Assembly: GCF_032854445.1 (NCBI RefSeq)
Contig: NC_088300.1
Location: 29,247,608 to 29,311,607, forward strand
Direction: 5' to 3'
Length of the DNA: 64,000 nucleotides
Origin: Liolophura sinensis
Lineage: Eukaryota > Mollusca > Polyplacophora > Chitonida > Chitonidae
Shown: one piece after another, positions 1-11,888 of the stretch
How the letters are laid out: each line of letters opens with the position of its first letter
Position numbering within the stretch: position 1 is the first letter of the stretch
Translations under genes and position numbers: made by a program
The notes under the pieces: generated by a model
Database searches by the model: none
What the model was told of the DNA's origin: nothing
What the model saw: the letters and a program-made list of their open reading frames with translations, nothing else

Positions 1-143
1 ACCCTTCTCCGCTAAACCACGAAACGCTGTTAGCTTTTAGGGGCAATGCATGATCAAAACACAGCAAAATGATGCATTCACCCCACTACTCACTCTTCGA
101 CCCAATCAACTAACCGATGTCATTCTCTTTTCTGTTTGACTAG

Positions 144-257
144 CCAACCGACCGCCAGTCGAGGAACTTTGGGAGTTCCTAGAAAAAGAACATAGTTGGA
201 TTTTACCGAAGCTTTTTGATGGAATAGACGCAGAATTCGTCGCCCATAGCCTAGCAG
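144..257 (+). CDS. Internal coding exon of a death-fold domain gene (partial gene)
   Basis: A 114-nt exon lies between a strong acceptor (pyrimidine-rich tract ending GACTAG at 143) and a GTAAGG donor at 258. It starts with two bases that complete a split codon and ends with one base (phase 1). The open frame encodes about 37 residues, including EELWEFLEKEHSWILPKLFD, an amphipathic stretch compatible with the first helices of a Death or CARD-type domain. An in-frame TGA seven bases upstream shows the frame is not open through the preceding intron. The next exon (1199) begins with two bases that complete the split codon exactly. The gene starts left of the window, so its N-terminal domains are unknown. 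The splice signals and phase match are seen; the domain is inferred from helix pattern, not a search. Confidence 0.6.
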
Positions 258-640
258 GTAAGGGGGTGAAAACCCGATGTGCGACATTGTGCCAGTCATC
301 GAGAAAAGCTTTGATTGGTTGATCTGTTTTTCAGCTCGACTGTATTGATATTTTAATAGTTCATATATTGTTACGCAATAGGTCTATATGAAAAGATGTA
401 GTTTTTATTAAGTATTTAGTTTTACATTTGTCATTCATTATAGTCCCAAACAGCAAACAATGTAATGTTTTTGTAAAATACGTGAAGCGGTTTTTCTTGC
501 TTACCTATTTACCATCAAAAATGTATTAAAGATATTTAAATGAAAATAATGGTGCTCACACACTAACGTTTCTTCCGTCAAATAGTGTTAATCAGAATGC
601 CATCTCCAGATAATGTTCGTTACTTACAGTCCGGGAAGAG

Positions 641-905
641 GGCCTTGGCCGAGTGATCCAGGGGATCGCCATTAAATTACTTACTCACATATATATGTTC
701 AGTTCTGTGGTTAGAGTCCAGCTCATGTTGGCTTCCTCTCTGGCCAGGGAAGGTCTGCCCGCAATCTGCGGATTATCGTGAGTTTCCCCCAGGCTCTGCC
801 CGATTTCCTCCCACCATTATGTCAGTCGACGTGCAAGTGAAATATTCTTGAGTACGGCGTAAAACATCAATCAAATAAATAAATAAATCGAATAAATAAA
901 TAAAT
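641..905 (+). repeat. SINE-1 copy, diverged, in the death-fold gene intron
   Basis: The head is a degraded tRNA-like sequence starting GGCCTTGGCCGAG. The body matches the other SINE-1 copies (AGCTCATGTTGGCTTCCTCT, CCCAGGCTCTGCCCG) and the 3' end is TTCTTGAGTACGGCGTAAAA followed by (AAAT)n. It lies in sense orientation inside intron 258-1198. Divergence from the intact copies suggests an old insertion. Confidence 0.85.
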
Positions 906-1064
906 TCTCTGGTAAGCAATTTTCGTGATTCCCCTACATGCCTCCGTTGATCTCGGGGTCTTAGCCGCAAGAGACTATCGTCTACGTTGTCTTGTGTGGT
1001 CGTACATGATGTTCGCTTGAGGCAGTTCGCCCTCTATAAACATAATGTATGTTACACATGAGGA

Positions 1065-1163
1065 AAAGCTCGTCAGTGACTTGCCAATGGTCAGTGGTTT
1101 ACTCCGATATGCATTAAAAATTCTTGAATATGGCATTAACAAACAATAAAATAAATAAAAAGC
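1065..1163 (+). repeat. Degraded SINE-1 3' end
   Basis: A worn SINE tail: ATTCTTGAATATGGCATTAA followed by an AATAAA-rich tract, ending 35 bases before the acceptor of exon 1199. Only the 3' part is recognisable. Confidence 0.45.
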
Positions 1164-1198
1164 ATAATCGCCGTTCTTTTCTGAAATTTGTTTTCTAG

Positions 1199-1398
1199 TA
1201 AGCCCAGATGTTCACGATGTCCAGCTCGTTTTGGGCCTGAGCGATACCGCAGTTAATAACATCAAAACAGCTTTCAAGGCGGTGGAAGACGGTGATGAGC
1301 GTCCACTGGAGGCCATGGGCATGCCCGAGAACGAATGGCACACGACAGAATATATGCTGGACAAACTGATAAAGAGTGGATTCAAAGTGAAGAAATAA
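1199..1398 (+). CDS. Terminal coding exon of the death-fold domain gene
   Basis: The acceptor is a T-rich tract ending TTTTCTAG at 1198. Two bases complete the codon split after 257, then 65 codons run to a TAA at 1396-1398. The peptide carries LGLSDTAVNNIKTAF, which resembles the LGLS-x-x-x-I-x-x-I core of Death domains. It ends with EWHTTEYMLDKLIKSGF, matching the final helix pattern of Death and CARD domains, a few residues from the C-terminus. Joined to exon 144-257 the domain would be about 85-95 residues, a normal size. Such domains mediate homotypic assembly in apoptosis and innate immune signalling; the partner here is unknown. The choice between Death domain and CARD is open. The 941-bp intron holds a SINE. 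AATAAA occurs about 110 bases after the stop. Confidence 0.65.
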
Positions 1399-1507
1399 AG
1401 CTACTGGTGTCAAGTGTGAAGAATGGGACTTCCCGGTCACACAGCCCAGTTATTCGGATTTGAGTTAACTGACACATATCTTAGTGCAAACTCAACTGCG
1501 ATTTGCT

Positions 1508-1513
1508 AATAAA
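1508..1513 (+). terminator. Candidate polyadenylation signal of the death-fold gene
   Basis: This is a canonical AATAAA 110 bases after the TAA at 1396-1398, on the gene strand. No transcript end is visible directly, so it is a candidate. Another AATAAA overlaps the stop codon itself and is too early to be the main signal. Confidence 0.4.
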
Positions 1514-1674
1514 ACCAACCATAGAGAAAACTGTCCATATTTTTGTGCCATTTTTGAGCTCCATCCCAAACAAAAGGAACTTCTGGAGAATAAGATGGAG
1601 CACGGAAATAATCAAAACTTTCACACATGCATCATACACACTCATACACATGCAACACAGTCTAACACCGACGC

Positions 1675-1985
1675 AATGGCATACCGGTATTTATGTTCAA
1701 GATGTTCACTGTCCTAAAAATCGGTATTCGTGTTCATTGTCATGAAAATCGGTATTCAGGTTTTATGCCATGGGCACTTCTGTACTCATGTTCTAGGTGA
1801 CCTGGAATAGGTGTTCACATTCAAAATATGGAGAGCCGGTTTTCCTGTTTCAGCTCATGGGAAACCGATATATTTATGCTCTACGCAATTGGAATTCGGC
1901 ATTCACGTTTAAGGTAAAAAGTAAACCGGTATTCAACTTAAAAGTGGTATGGAATAGGTATTTATGTTCAAGATCACGCCAAAAC
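1675..1985 (+). repeat. Degenerate ~30-bp minisatellite
   Basis: The phrase ATCGGTATTCGTGTTCA and close variants (CCGGTATTTATGTTCAAGA, GATAGGTATTTATGTTCAAG-like) recurs about ten times at roughly 30-36 base spacing between 1680 and 1985. Units are diverged and unequal, so it is an old array. The small ORFs over it are by-products of the repetition. Confidence 0.5.
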
Positions 1986-1989
1986 AAGT

Positions 1990-4640
1990 AAACATGGTAA
2001 CGGCCTGAGAAAACTCAGAAATAATATTAAAAGCCATGTTGCGAATTATTAGACACCAGTACTGAGGACCCAGCAATCATCTTCAAAAAGTTCTTAAGCA
2101 ATATGGTGTTTTTCTTTGTTTTGTAATAACTTCTTATACAGACGTTACTTACTTGTTCTTATTTCGTGGTCGGTGTATTCTTTTGATCGAAGCAATTCTA
2201 TAACTTTAGAGGACTAGTGCATGACGGTATACAAACTTGCTTTTTAACTCTACACTTCTGTAAGCTAAGTCCAGAGCCTGCTTGTTTGTATCAGAACTCC
2301 CTGTACGAAACCGTTATAATTCGTCCGTTTGTAAATGGTAAAAATCACTTCATGTGAATTCGTCAATGAATAGATAAAATTTCATTGAGAGATACACCTC
2401 ACCGTGCTTTCAGATTTGTAATGGGCCATTCCTCTGCGAACTTCCAATTAACGTTGGTAGCCAAGAGCTGTTGTAAATGCCTTTATGTATAGTCTATAAT
2501 AAAATCTATATTTTGTGCTTCGACGTTACCTGTGGTACTTGTGTCGCTGTATGACTTCTGGGGACAAAACCTTCTGTTATCTGCATGTGTGACCTGATTG
2601 TGGCCAAATAGCTGCCTCCAAAATTCGCCCTTTGCTTAGCTGAACAGACCTGTAGACGTACGTAGAGTGGATTTGCTGTACGGCGTGACAAGGTATCATC
2701 TAACCAGGACTTATTACAATTGCCGCTAATGCTGCAAGAGTAAAAGGCTCTGTTCAGTCCCATTGTTTAGGATGTTTTCAACCCGATTCACCACTCTCTG
2801 GTTTTGGTCGCTGTGTCAATGACTACCATTTAACCAGTCGAACGCTTTTAAAGGTATCGAATGGCAACATTAAAGCATTAGACGCAATCCTCAATAACGT
2901 GTCGTGCTATTGTCTAAACTGCCATTTGTGTCAAGCCGGGTACCAATTTATAAGTCACGTGATACAAGGTTATCCTGTCTGTTTGGTACTTGACATTTCC
3001 AGCATGTGTCCTGTTGTTCTGAAAAGCGCCAATGTTTTGCAGTAAAACAGGTGCTACATAAGTATACCCCGCAGAAAATACACAATGCAAAACAATCTGT
3101 AACTCAAGCTCTTTGACAGCAATAAAAGCATACTCAAAAAGTTCAGATAAAGGATCTTCAAACCGCTTGATGAACTATCTTGGTTTGTTCGAAGAAAATG
3201 TGAATTGTGTTATCCAAATATAGTGAATTAATGATTTTTGGTTTATGTTTAAATCTTAGGCTTTAAAGTTCCAGTTGTCACTTCTGGCCATATTTCATTT
3301 GCCAAATGGAGGCAAGCTAGTGGCTCGCTTTTCATACTGATGAATGAATGTATGGAATGGATAAAAACACTCCATTAAAGCGACCACCAGCGATAATTTT
3401 TTCAAGATAGTGTGACATATATTTGATTAGCTCGCAGTTTCCCCCGCGTTATTCTAACTGAACCCAATACATGCAGCAAATAGTGATTGTGTTATAAAAC
3501 GATAGCCCTTTTGGTTTCCCTTCACTTGGTCAGTGGTTCTTTTTTACCGTTTGTTCAATACAGTGTAGCGGACGGCTAAATGACTGCTTGAACATTGCTC
3601 GATGGTTTCCAGCCCGTTGCTGTACTGTTTCCAATCATTTACCCTATCGTTTTCAGTCAGTTGTTTGATTATTTCAGTAGCAGTTGATATTTACCTACGC
3701 TGCACAGTCAGTGGTTTCCTGTGGGTGATTCAGTGGTTTCCTATTTACCTGGCTATTGTCTATCTCATTAATTTGTTTTTCTTCGACCATATCTGTCTCA
3801 GTTGCCATTCCACCCTGTTATGGTTGGGCGAATTGCTTTAATTTTCGGCACATGAACAATGAAATCCGAGAGAGAAATTAACCATTCAGCCTAAACTACA
3901 TGTACCAGGTTTCTTTTCTGATCTATTTGGTTCCGTTAGACGGTTTCTGGAGCCGTCATCCTGCCTGTTAGCTTCGTACCGTTACATAATAATCCCAGTC
4001 CTGCACAACGTAGGATATCACAGTAACGTTATAGCGCCTTGTATTCACGGGAAACCATTTCACTTGGGGTTTTGTCTGAACGATATCTATATTGAAAATG
4101 TCATCGTATATCGACCCATAATCCTGTATCCGTGGGTACCGGAAGAACTCAGGCGGGTTTCGAAGCTGGAGTTGATCTACGGGTAATCTAGAGAAGACGT
4201 TAACAACGTTAATGTGATGGGAATATCAACCCGTGTTAAGAGCTGATTGAACACACCTATCTGTTTTCTCGTCACCACGCCTGGATAGATAGCAGACCAT
4301 CCACAGCATTTATACAGACATTAACTGCCAAATACATCACGGAGAATACGTAATACAATTTTCAGATAAACTAATCTGTTGATAAGCAAAAACGCAGACA
4401 AACGCTTGCAGAGATAAAATACTAAAAGGAAAAATGGACAGTTTCTATTTCTTCCGTTTTGTTTTCAAAACCGTGTAGACTAGTATTAGTCGCATACGGT
4501 GCGAATTGTCCTACATTTATCTACTCGTCATGTACGACTAATGAAATGAAAATAGACAAGCTTTATACTTCATGCTATATTAACACGTTTCGATTTTGTT
4601 GAATTCTTTCAAATGGTAGGTAAAATGGCTCTAAAATTTA
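1990..4640. other. Intergenic stretch without recognisable gene
   Basis: No ORF here has persuasive composition and no paired splice signals were seen. Between about 3525 and 3760 the phrase CAGTGGTTTCCTGT recurs in degenerate form, possibly an old minisatellite. The rest looks like unique AT-rich DNA. Confidence 0.5.
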
Positions 4641-4644
4641 ACAG

Positions 4645-5392
4645 AATCATACTTCACCATGCCGAATGTACAGTCCCTACATGTTACAATCAGTTGGTCA
4701 GTGAATGATACTTCAGCGTACCTAACGTGCAATTATCAATACATTTGCTGCATTCTACAAGCAGTTGTTCAGGGAATGATACTTCACCATGCCGAACCGT
4801 CGCTGCATGCTACAAGCAGTTGGTCAGGGAATGATGCTTCACTGTACCGAACGTGCAATTATCAATACATTTGCTGCATTCTACAAGCAGTTGGTCAGGG
4901 AATGATACTTCACCGTACCGAACGTGCAATTATCAATATATTTGCTGCATGCTACAAGCAGTTGGTCAGGGAATGATACTTCACCGTACCTAACGTGCAA
5001 TTATCAATACATTCGCTGCATGCTACAAGCAGTTGGTCAGGGAATGATACTTCACCGTACCTAACGTACAATTATCAATATATTTGCTGCATGCTACAAG
5101 CAGTTGGTCAGGGAATGATACTTCACCGTACAGAATGTGCAATTATCAATACATTTGCTGCATTCTACAAGCAGTTGGTCAGGGAATGATACTTCACCGT
5201 ACCGAACGTGCAATTATCAATACATTTGCTGCATGCTACAAGCAGTTGATCAGGGAATGATACTTCACCGTACCGAACGTGCAATTATCAATACATTTGC
5301 TGCATGCTACAAGCAGTTGGTCAGGGAATGATACTTCACCGTACCGAACGTGCAATTATCAATACATTTGCTGAATGCGACAAGCAGGGATG
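4645..5392 (+). repeat. 71-bp tandem repeat array, about 10 copies
   Basis: The anchor CAATTATCAA occurs at 4730, 4856, 4927, 4998, 5140, 5211, 5282 and 5353, with a one-base variant at 5069. That gives an exact 71-base period from 4856 onward. The 126-base gap between the first two anchors contains a unit that lost about 16 bases. Units are highly similar, each with GCTACAAGCAGTTGGTCAGG and AATGATACTTCACCGTACC. Because 71 is not a multiple of 3, the 64-105 aa ORFs over the array are frame-shifting artefacts. A single diverged unit lies at about 5782-5837. Confidence 0.95.
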
Positions 5393-7114
5393 AATAATTT
5401 CGACACATACTACATACAATTTGCTTCATACTACACACATCTGAATATCAAATGAATTGTGAACCATCAGTTCACCTCCGATATATCAACCTCAGCTAAA
5501 TTTATCATTTTGTTACGTTTGAACAATAAAATAATAAAGTTGATAGCTTAATATTATATTAGAAGATCTGTCAGTTAGTAAGTTTCCAAATCTTTATCAT
5601 GTGTCAAGAAAAGCTTTTATAGAAAGCTGGGAATGTGCTCCGGTTAGATTTAAGGAGTATATAGAATGACATGGCAGAATACTATCGGGGCATCACTACG
5701 TCATCACGTCACGTGATCGTGATATAAGCACACCACAGACGGAAGCAACCCATTGCCGAGTGTGCGATGGTGATGACAGCCGCTACATGCTGCAGGCAGT
5801 TGATCAGGGAATTATACCTTACTTTGCATAATGTGCAGTTGATGCAGCAGTATCAGAGGAGCACATGCATTTGTAAACATACATGTTAGTGAGGGCAAAC
5901 CTATTACACTGCTTGCTTCAGAAGAACGTTAGCATTATCCCCTCTACAAATTGTCCCAAAATTAGGATATCATGTTCCAAACGTGGATTGTGTTGTCTTG
6001 AATCAAGATTGTGTACAGACAAAACAGGTAACAAAAATGACACGAAAGGCAAGTTTGCAAAATTGTGTGACACAATAGGTATAGCTATGATCGTGTAGAG
6101 CAGTTTCAACTGGTTTCCTATAAGACAATGGGAACAAAAGAAAGCTATAATTCAAAGCCAAGGTACGATTGATCTTGTTATACCTTCAAGAACATGTGTT
6201 TGATCTGTTTGTTGCTGTCCGAACCATGAAATGGATGATAGTATTGCTAGTACAATCTCGAAAAGCTCTCTTGTTTTATTGGCAAGTGCTATTCCAGGTA
6301 AGGCAAACTTAAGACACACGTGTTGTATCCAAGGTTACTGATAGACGGTGCCCAAGTTGAGTCTACAATTTGACTAATATGAAAGTTGAAAAGCCTGAGA
6401 GTTAAAAAGTCGCCTTACGAATTAAATACGAACAGTTTTACAGTTTAAAATGAGTGAAGAGTTACTTTGTCGTGTCGTTACGTGTGGCTGAGATGTCGTT
6501 GCAATGTATCTAAACTATAAATTAATAATACTTTATAAACAGTAATGTCAAGAAACAGCTGTCTCAATTCAAACGCCAATAGTGAACTTTACACTTTAAA
6601 CTGTGTGAAGAGTTGTTTTGTTTGGTCGCTACCTTTGGCTAAGACGCCTTTGCAATGTATGTTGACTATATATATTAATCTTAAGTCAACCTTACACATG
6701 AACTCACCGGAAATTTAATATTCCCTTTACAATTTAAGGAACATTTACTGGGATCATATGCAATCAGAGGGTGTAGTCTTTCGTGTTCAATATACGAAAA
6801 CCGTATTAGGCCTACCTAATCAAATGCATCCTTTCCTACAGGCCTGTCAATAAGCTAACTGTCTTTGTACATACATGTATCAAAGGTCTGTTTAAAGTCC
6901 ATTATGGAATGTGTGAATCACTGCCATTTACCTGCAGTCTTGGCATTTCCTTGACATTAAGTTAAAAGTACTTCGGACTTGCGACGTTTTAATAAAGTGG
7001 TTGGATGATTGTAAATCGATAATCAGCTGATGGTAACCAACGAGGATATGGCATTGGCTGAAGAACAATGACTGACAACAAATGTGATGATGGTGGCCAT
7101 TTAGATGCGTTTCG
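5393..7114. other. Intergenic stretch with one orphan satellite unit
   Basis: One diverged unit of the 71-bp satellite is seen at about 5782-5837 (CTACATGCTGCAGGCAGTTG). Otherwise nothing recognisable. A segment at about 6793-6850 (GAAAACCGTATTAGGCCTAC) is duplicated at 7803-7845. Confidence 0.5.
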
Positions 7115-7399
7115 TGTATCAACAAAGGGGCCTCCGTGGCTCAGTCGGTTAGCGCGCTAGCGCAGCGTAATGACCCAGGGGTCTCTCACCAATGCGGTCG
7201 CTGTGAGTTCAAGTCCAGCTCATGCTGGCTTCCTCTCGTAAGTGGGAAGGTCCGTTAGCAACCTGCGGATGGTCGTGGGTTTCCCCCGGGCTCTGTCCGG
7301 TTTCCTCCCACCATAATGCTGGCCGCCGCCGTATAAGTGAAATATTCTTGAGTACGGCGTAAAACACAAATCAAATAAATAAATAAATGTATCAACAAA
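7115..7399 (+). repeat. Full-length SINE-1 with 12-bp target-site duplication
   Basis: The tRNA-like head begins GGGGCCTCCGTGGCTCAGTC (Pol III A box region) and contains CTGTGAGTTCAAGTCC (B box region). The body has CCTGCGGATGGTCGTGGG and the tail is (AAAT)n. The element proper spans about 7127-7387. Identical 12-base duplications TGTATCAACAAA flank it at 7115-7126 and 7388-7399, showing insertion by target-primed reverse transcription. It is a good reference copy for the family. Confidence 0.95.
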
Positions 7400-7543
7400 T
7401 TTTTCCTTACTTCTTACACTCTTACAACTGTTATTGATTTATTTTTTTATTTATTTATTTAAACGTGTTTCACACTGTTCTGGGCTATTCTTCACGCCTA
7501 CAACAAATGAAGGAAACGAATACCTGGGTGACACCAATATACA

Positions 7544-7815
7544 AAAACCGTATTATTTATTTATTTGATTGGTGTTTTACGCCGTACTCAACTTATACGA
7601 CGGCGGCCAGCATTATGATGGGTGGAAACCGGCAGAGCCCGGGGGAAACCCACGACCATCCGCAGGTTGTTGTCAGACCTTAACACGTACCGGAGAGGAA
7701 GCCAGCATGACCTGAACGAACTCATAGCGACCGCATTGGTGAAAGACTCCTGGGTCTTTATGCTGCGATAGCGCGCTAACTAACTGAGTCACGAAGTCCA
7801 CCGAAAACCGTATTA
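7544..7815 (-). repeat. Full-length SINE-1, reverse orientation, 12-bp TSD
   Basis: Read on the minus strand it runs from a tRNA-like head (about 7803) to the AAAT tail (about 7556). The duplication AAAACCGTATTA flanks it at 7544-7555 and 7804-7815. Its insertion site is itself a copy of sequence at about 6793-6850. Confidence 0.93.
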
Positions 7816-10640
7816 GGCCTACGTAATCAAAGGCCTGTCACCTGTTCCAACAGATCTGTCACTTTTCCTTAGTTAATGTTATATTTATTTCTTGAAGTAA
7901 ATTCTTGAACTTACACAGCCTTAGCACTGTGGATTATGCAGAATTCAGTAATATGTAAAATACATTGATGTTATTCATAGCAATTTATTAGACGTTACTG
8001 GTCTAGAACTATAACCAAATACTGTTTCTTGTATAATGTGCACAAGGCACAATTCGAGTAAACTTGTTTTCTAAACCTATGGGATAACCCAAGTTTTGAT
8101 TGTTTGTTTCCCTTGCTATGTGAAACCGCCCAGGTTGGTATTAGCTAGATATTGTTAGTCCGACATAGTTGTTAGGTGACATACTAAAACCAGGGAGCGA
8201 TCACTGACTCATCTAAGTTTATCTAAGACGTTCGTTTTATGTAGTTGTATGCATTTAGATTTTGTGTATTCCTCCATTAAAAATGCAGGTCAGAAAGCTT
8301 CGGCAGTTAATATTTTTCAACCCAACAAAAGAAACAGTCCATCCTATATACGCCTTTTCATCAACAGTCATCACATCGCACCATAAAGGCCTGCTCTTAA
8401 CAGTGCACTTGCCCGGAAGGTTTATTAGGTTATCCCATCATCGAAGAATATGGTGAATAATTTAGGATGTATCCTTGGCTCATATTCACGTTCCCACAGA
8501 AGCAGTGCCTCTTCCCAGATGGGACCAAGCTGGCTCAAATGGTTGATGCTCTGACTGACTCTGAGTGTCAGGCCCCTGACCATTGAGGTTGCGCGTTCGA
8601 ATCCAGTTCATGCGTTTTCGGCTGCAGTTTTAAATCAGGAGGTTTGTTCCATCCAGAAAGCTGACATATAAGTGAAACATTCTTGAACACAGCGTTAACC
8701 AGACCGTTTTCAGGGCAAGTTTTTTTTCATTTCATAACGTTATTAATTTTTAATAAACAGCATTATTAACACCTTTTACGTGACCACTCAGGTACATAAT
8801 CATGCGTGTTTTAAACGTTATAATTATGATATAATATAACTAGAGTGTGTTATCAATATATACATTTTAGTTAACATGAAAATAGCAATATCATCATTCC
8901 AAGCGAATAAACAATGTCAATATTATTGTCGAAAGATCACGAGGTTCATGAGCAATGCAATCCATTACGAAATTTTCTCATTAACAACATAAAAAGCACT
9001 GTGTTAAACATGTACCGTACGTTACCGCAAATACATCAGCCAACAGTCATATATCTCTATGATGACATTCAAATAAACTCTCAAATTTATCAATGAAACA
9101 ATTGTTTTACTTATTTTATAACTCACACTTTACGTCACACGTTTACTTTGCGTTACTCAAACAATTTTATGCCGTCATATAAGTAGTATATACGGCGTAG
9201 AACACCAAAGTAAACAGAATACAAATAACGTTTGTTTTGTTTTGTTTTTCACATAAACAACATTTCCAAGGTTAACTGGGGTAATCACTTCCACAAAGGT
9301 GTTGAATATGTCGAAGCAAATTAATATGATAATATAATTAGTATAAAATGCCACAATGTGCTGAGAACTCGTCGAAATTATGCAAGGTGTATCTATAATC
9401 CTTTAGTAACTTACACGCATCGTTGCCAACAAAACACTAGTGTTACTCGTGTCGTAATACTATACTCTTCAAAACAAGAGAAATAGAGAGTTCTCAGTAC
9501 AGATAGCCATTTCTTACTCAGACATCAAAATTTACTTCAACAAGGTTATGTTTTGGCACTAGAAGTTGAAATTTTGACACTTTTGTCTTAAGATGACATT
9601 CATGCGATGGTGAAATTTTTTTCTGGAGCCCACCAAATAACCTCAAGAATCTTACTTAAAATTTTGACTCAAGTCCGAAATAGCTTCGTGGAATTGATCC
9701 AGATTGTTTGCAAAAGCATAGAAACTCCAAAAAAAAAAACAAAAAACAGAATATATACATCGAAGCAGCTGTCAAACAATATGGATGTTGCAGGTCAATA
9801 ATTGCAAGGCCAAAACAACTTTTAACAAAACTACCAAAGAACTAAGGAAGGACATTAAGTGCGAAATTAGGACGGAATCGTGCAAAGAAAAGCAGTCAGC
9901 AGGTTTCATTGATGTTTAGAAAAGCGCCAGGTACGTTCAAAGCGAACGAGAGAAATTCAAATCGTGTAACCAGGCTGGTAAAGTTGTTGATAATAAAACA
10001 TGACTCTCGGTTGCGCTTTGATTGCAACTGATCATATATCCAATGTAGCGATCTAATTCAACAGTTTCGTTATACTCTTTCCCTTTTTTCTTAGTATTAG
10101 ACACTGCAGAATGTGGAAAATCACCGCACTACAAATGTAACTTTCTGGAAAATTCACAAAAAATTTTGTTTGAACAGAAAATTGACGTTTTTGATTGAGA
10201 GTGCAATTTTGGCGGGTTATTACTAAGCAACCATCTCTTCTATGGCCAAATAACTTTATGAGTGCTTCGACCAGTTTTTGTACTTCTCATTCAGGAATAT
10301 ATTTTGAAATTTGCATTTTCAATTTGCATTTGATCCTTTAAGCATCAAATGTAACATGCTTGTATCACTGGTTATCACTAAAGGGATATTCAGTATCGAT
10401 TATTAATGTACTCACTCAGAAATTGGTACCCTTCTAATCGTTCATCATAATTATTTACATGGCATTTATCCGGAACTGTTAATACTGCCGGATACATTTT
10501 TGCAAATCACCTTTTGATATTGTTCTCTCACTCACACATATAGCAGACATTCTCTTGGGAAAAACTCCCGTTAAACGTCAGGTGGGTTAATTTTTAAAAC
10601 CATTGTCTTTAAGCAAATGACTTTCAACTATACAAACTTA
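7816..10640. other. Intergenic stretch with old SINE debris
   Basis: Apart from the diverged SINE at 8528-8712 and a SINE tail at about 9168-9220 (ATACGGCGTAGAACACCAAA), I see no gene. ORFs of 60-64 aa are AT-rich and unconvincing. Confidence 0.5.
8528..8712 (+). repeat. Diverged tRNA-headed SINE
   Basis: The head TGGCTCAAATGGTTGATGCT (A box-like) and GCGCGTTCGAATCCAGTTCA (B box-like) resemble a tRNA. The 3' part AAGTGAAACATTCTTGAACA resembles the SINE-1 tail. The head differs from the other SINE-1 copies, so it may be another subfamily. Confidence 0.65.
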
Positions 10641-10647
10641 CAAAAAA

Positions 10648-10835
10648 CGTATGTATGTATTCATGCTTGGGGTTTAACGTCGTATTTAATCATTTTTCAG
10701 TTATATAATGACCAGGAATCAATAGGTGTACATATCTTCTTTTGGCAGGGCGTCCATTCCGCCAAAGAGCTGCCGCCTCAGAAGCATCATGTCGAAGACA
10801 CCAGACATGACACCACACACAGTAACATTAAGCGG
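10648..10835 (-). repeat. Short SINE-2-type element lacking a tRNA head
   Basis: On the minus strand it begins CCGCTTAATGTTACTGTG, runs through CATGATGCTTCTGAGGCGGC and ends ACGTTAAACCCCAAGCATGA plus ATAC repeats. It shares both ends with the element at 48503-48699, so the short form is a defined unit rather than a random truncation. No clear TSD was found. Confidence 0.75.
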
Positions 10836-11641
10836 AACATAGTCTGTAATGTAACAAAACAGTGATGTCTTACTTAAAATTACTTAAAATCTTTAGCTCT
10901 AAGCAGAAATCAAAATGAACCAAGGTGAAAAGACGTATAAGCGATCTTAGAGGAAAACGATCACTTCATTTCATGGACCGGTTCAGAAACGTGAAAAAAC
11001 AAACATGTTTAATACTGTGTGCCAATTCCATTTCGATACCGTACTGTCATTGGTCTCCAGGTTAACTACAGCCACAACCTGTGTAGTACACAAATTATTT
11101 GGTAGCCACATGGTACCGTGAGGCATCTGTTCAGTACTGTGCGGTTGTGAGCGACTCAGTACCGCGCAGAAGGCGCACGTTATAATGTATGGTCGGCTAT
11201 TAAGTACGACAAGTATTAAAGTCACATGTACCACAACGGTTAAAATCGTGTGTACTATGTGGAAACACTTCTGCTCACTATCATTAGGCAACATTTCCAG
11301 ATGGTGAAATTTTTACTGCTTGTATCTGAAAGGTTCTCAGAAATTTTGTATCAGTTTTTTAAAGTCAGATGCAAATATTTTTGGCGTAAAACACCAGTCA
11401 TGTAAATAAATGAAATCACTTACAGCTTTGCATAGTTGTTTAGACAAGTATATAAGATCCAAGTACGTGAGTGATTTTTAAATAGTAGTGTAAAAGAACT
11501 GAGTGTAAAAATATCCTCATTAGGATCCTGTTTATCAACTGTGCTTCTGCACGAGGTACACTGAACATCATATTAGACTTACAAACAAAAACTAATGGAA
11601 TATTCTGATCTTTGAAAGTAAATAACGGGATAATGCGAATA

Positions 11642-11888
11642 ATTTGTTAAAGGCTTTATGGAAAGCGATCCAACTGATCAACAAGTTGAAGTGTAACATT
11701 TTGTACGAAACAACACATCATGAGTCCGTACAACTTTCGCGCGCATTCTCACAACTGGCACGTGATTTGTTAAAGGCTTTATGGAAAAGCGATCCAACTG
11801 ATCAACAAGTTGAAGTGTAACATTTTGTACGAAACAACACATCATGAGCCCGTATAACTTTCGCGCGCATTCTCACAACTGGCACGTG
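11642..11888 (+). repeat. 123-bp tandem duplication inside copy A
   Basis: Two nearly identical units (11642-11764 and 11765-11888) begin ATTTGTTAAAGGCTTTATGG and end GCATTCTCACAACTGGCACG. They differ by one inserted A and a few substitutions. Copy B (about 16480-16605) and copy D carry one unit, so this duplication is recent and private to copy A. Confidence 0.9.

Noticed and set aside
4659-5331. ORFs of 64-105 aa resembling a repeat protein
   Set aside because: They lie in the 71-bp satellite; the period shifts frame every unit and each ORF ends at the same recurring stop.
7127-7230. Possible tRNA gene
   Set aside because: It is the head of SINE-1, repeated many times in the window; no intact cloverleaf was found.
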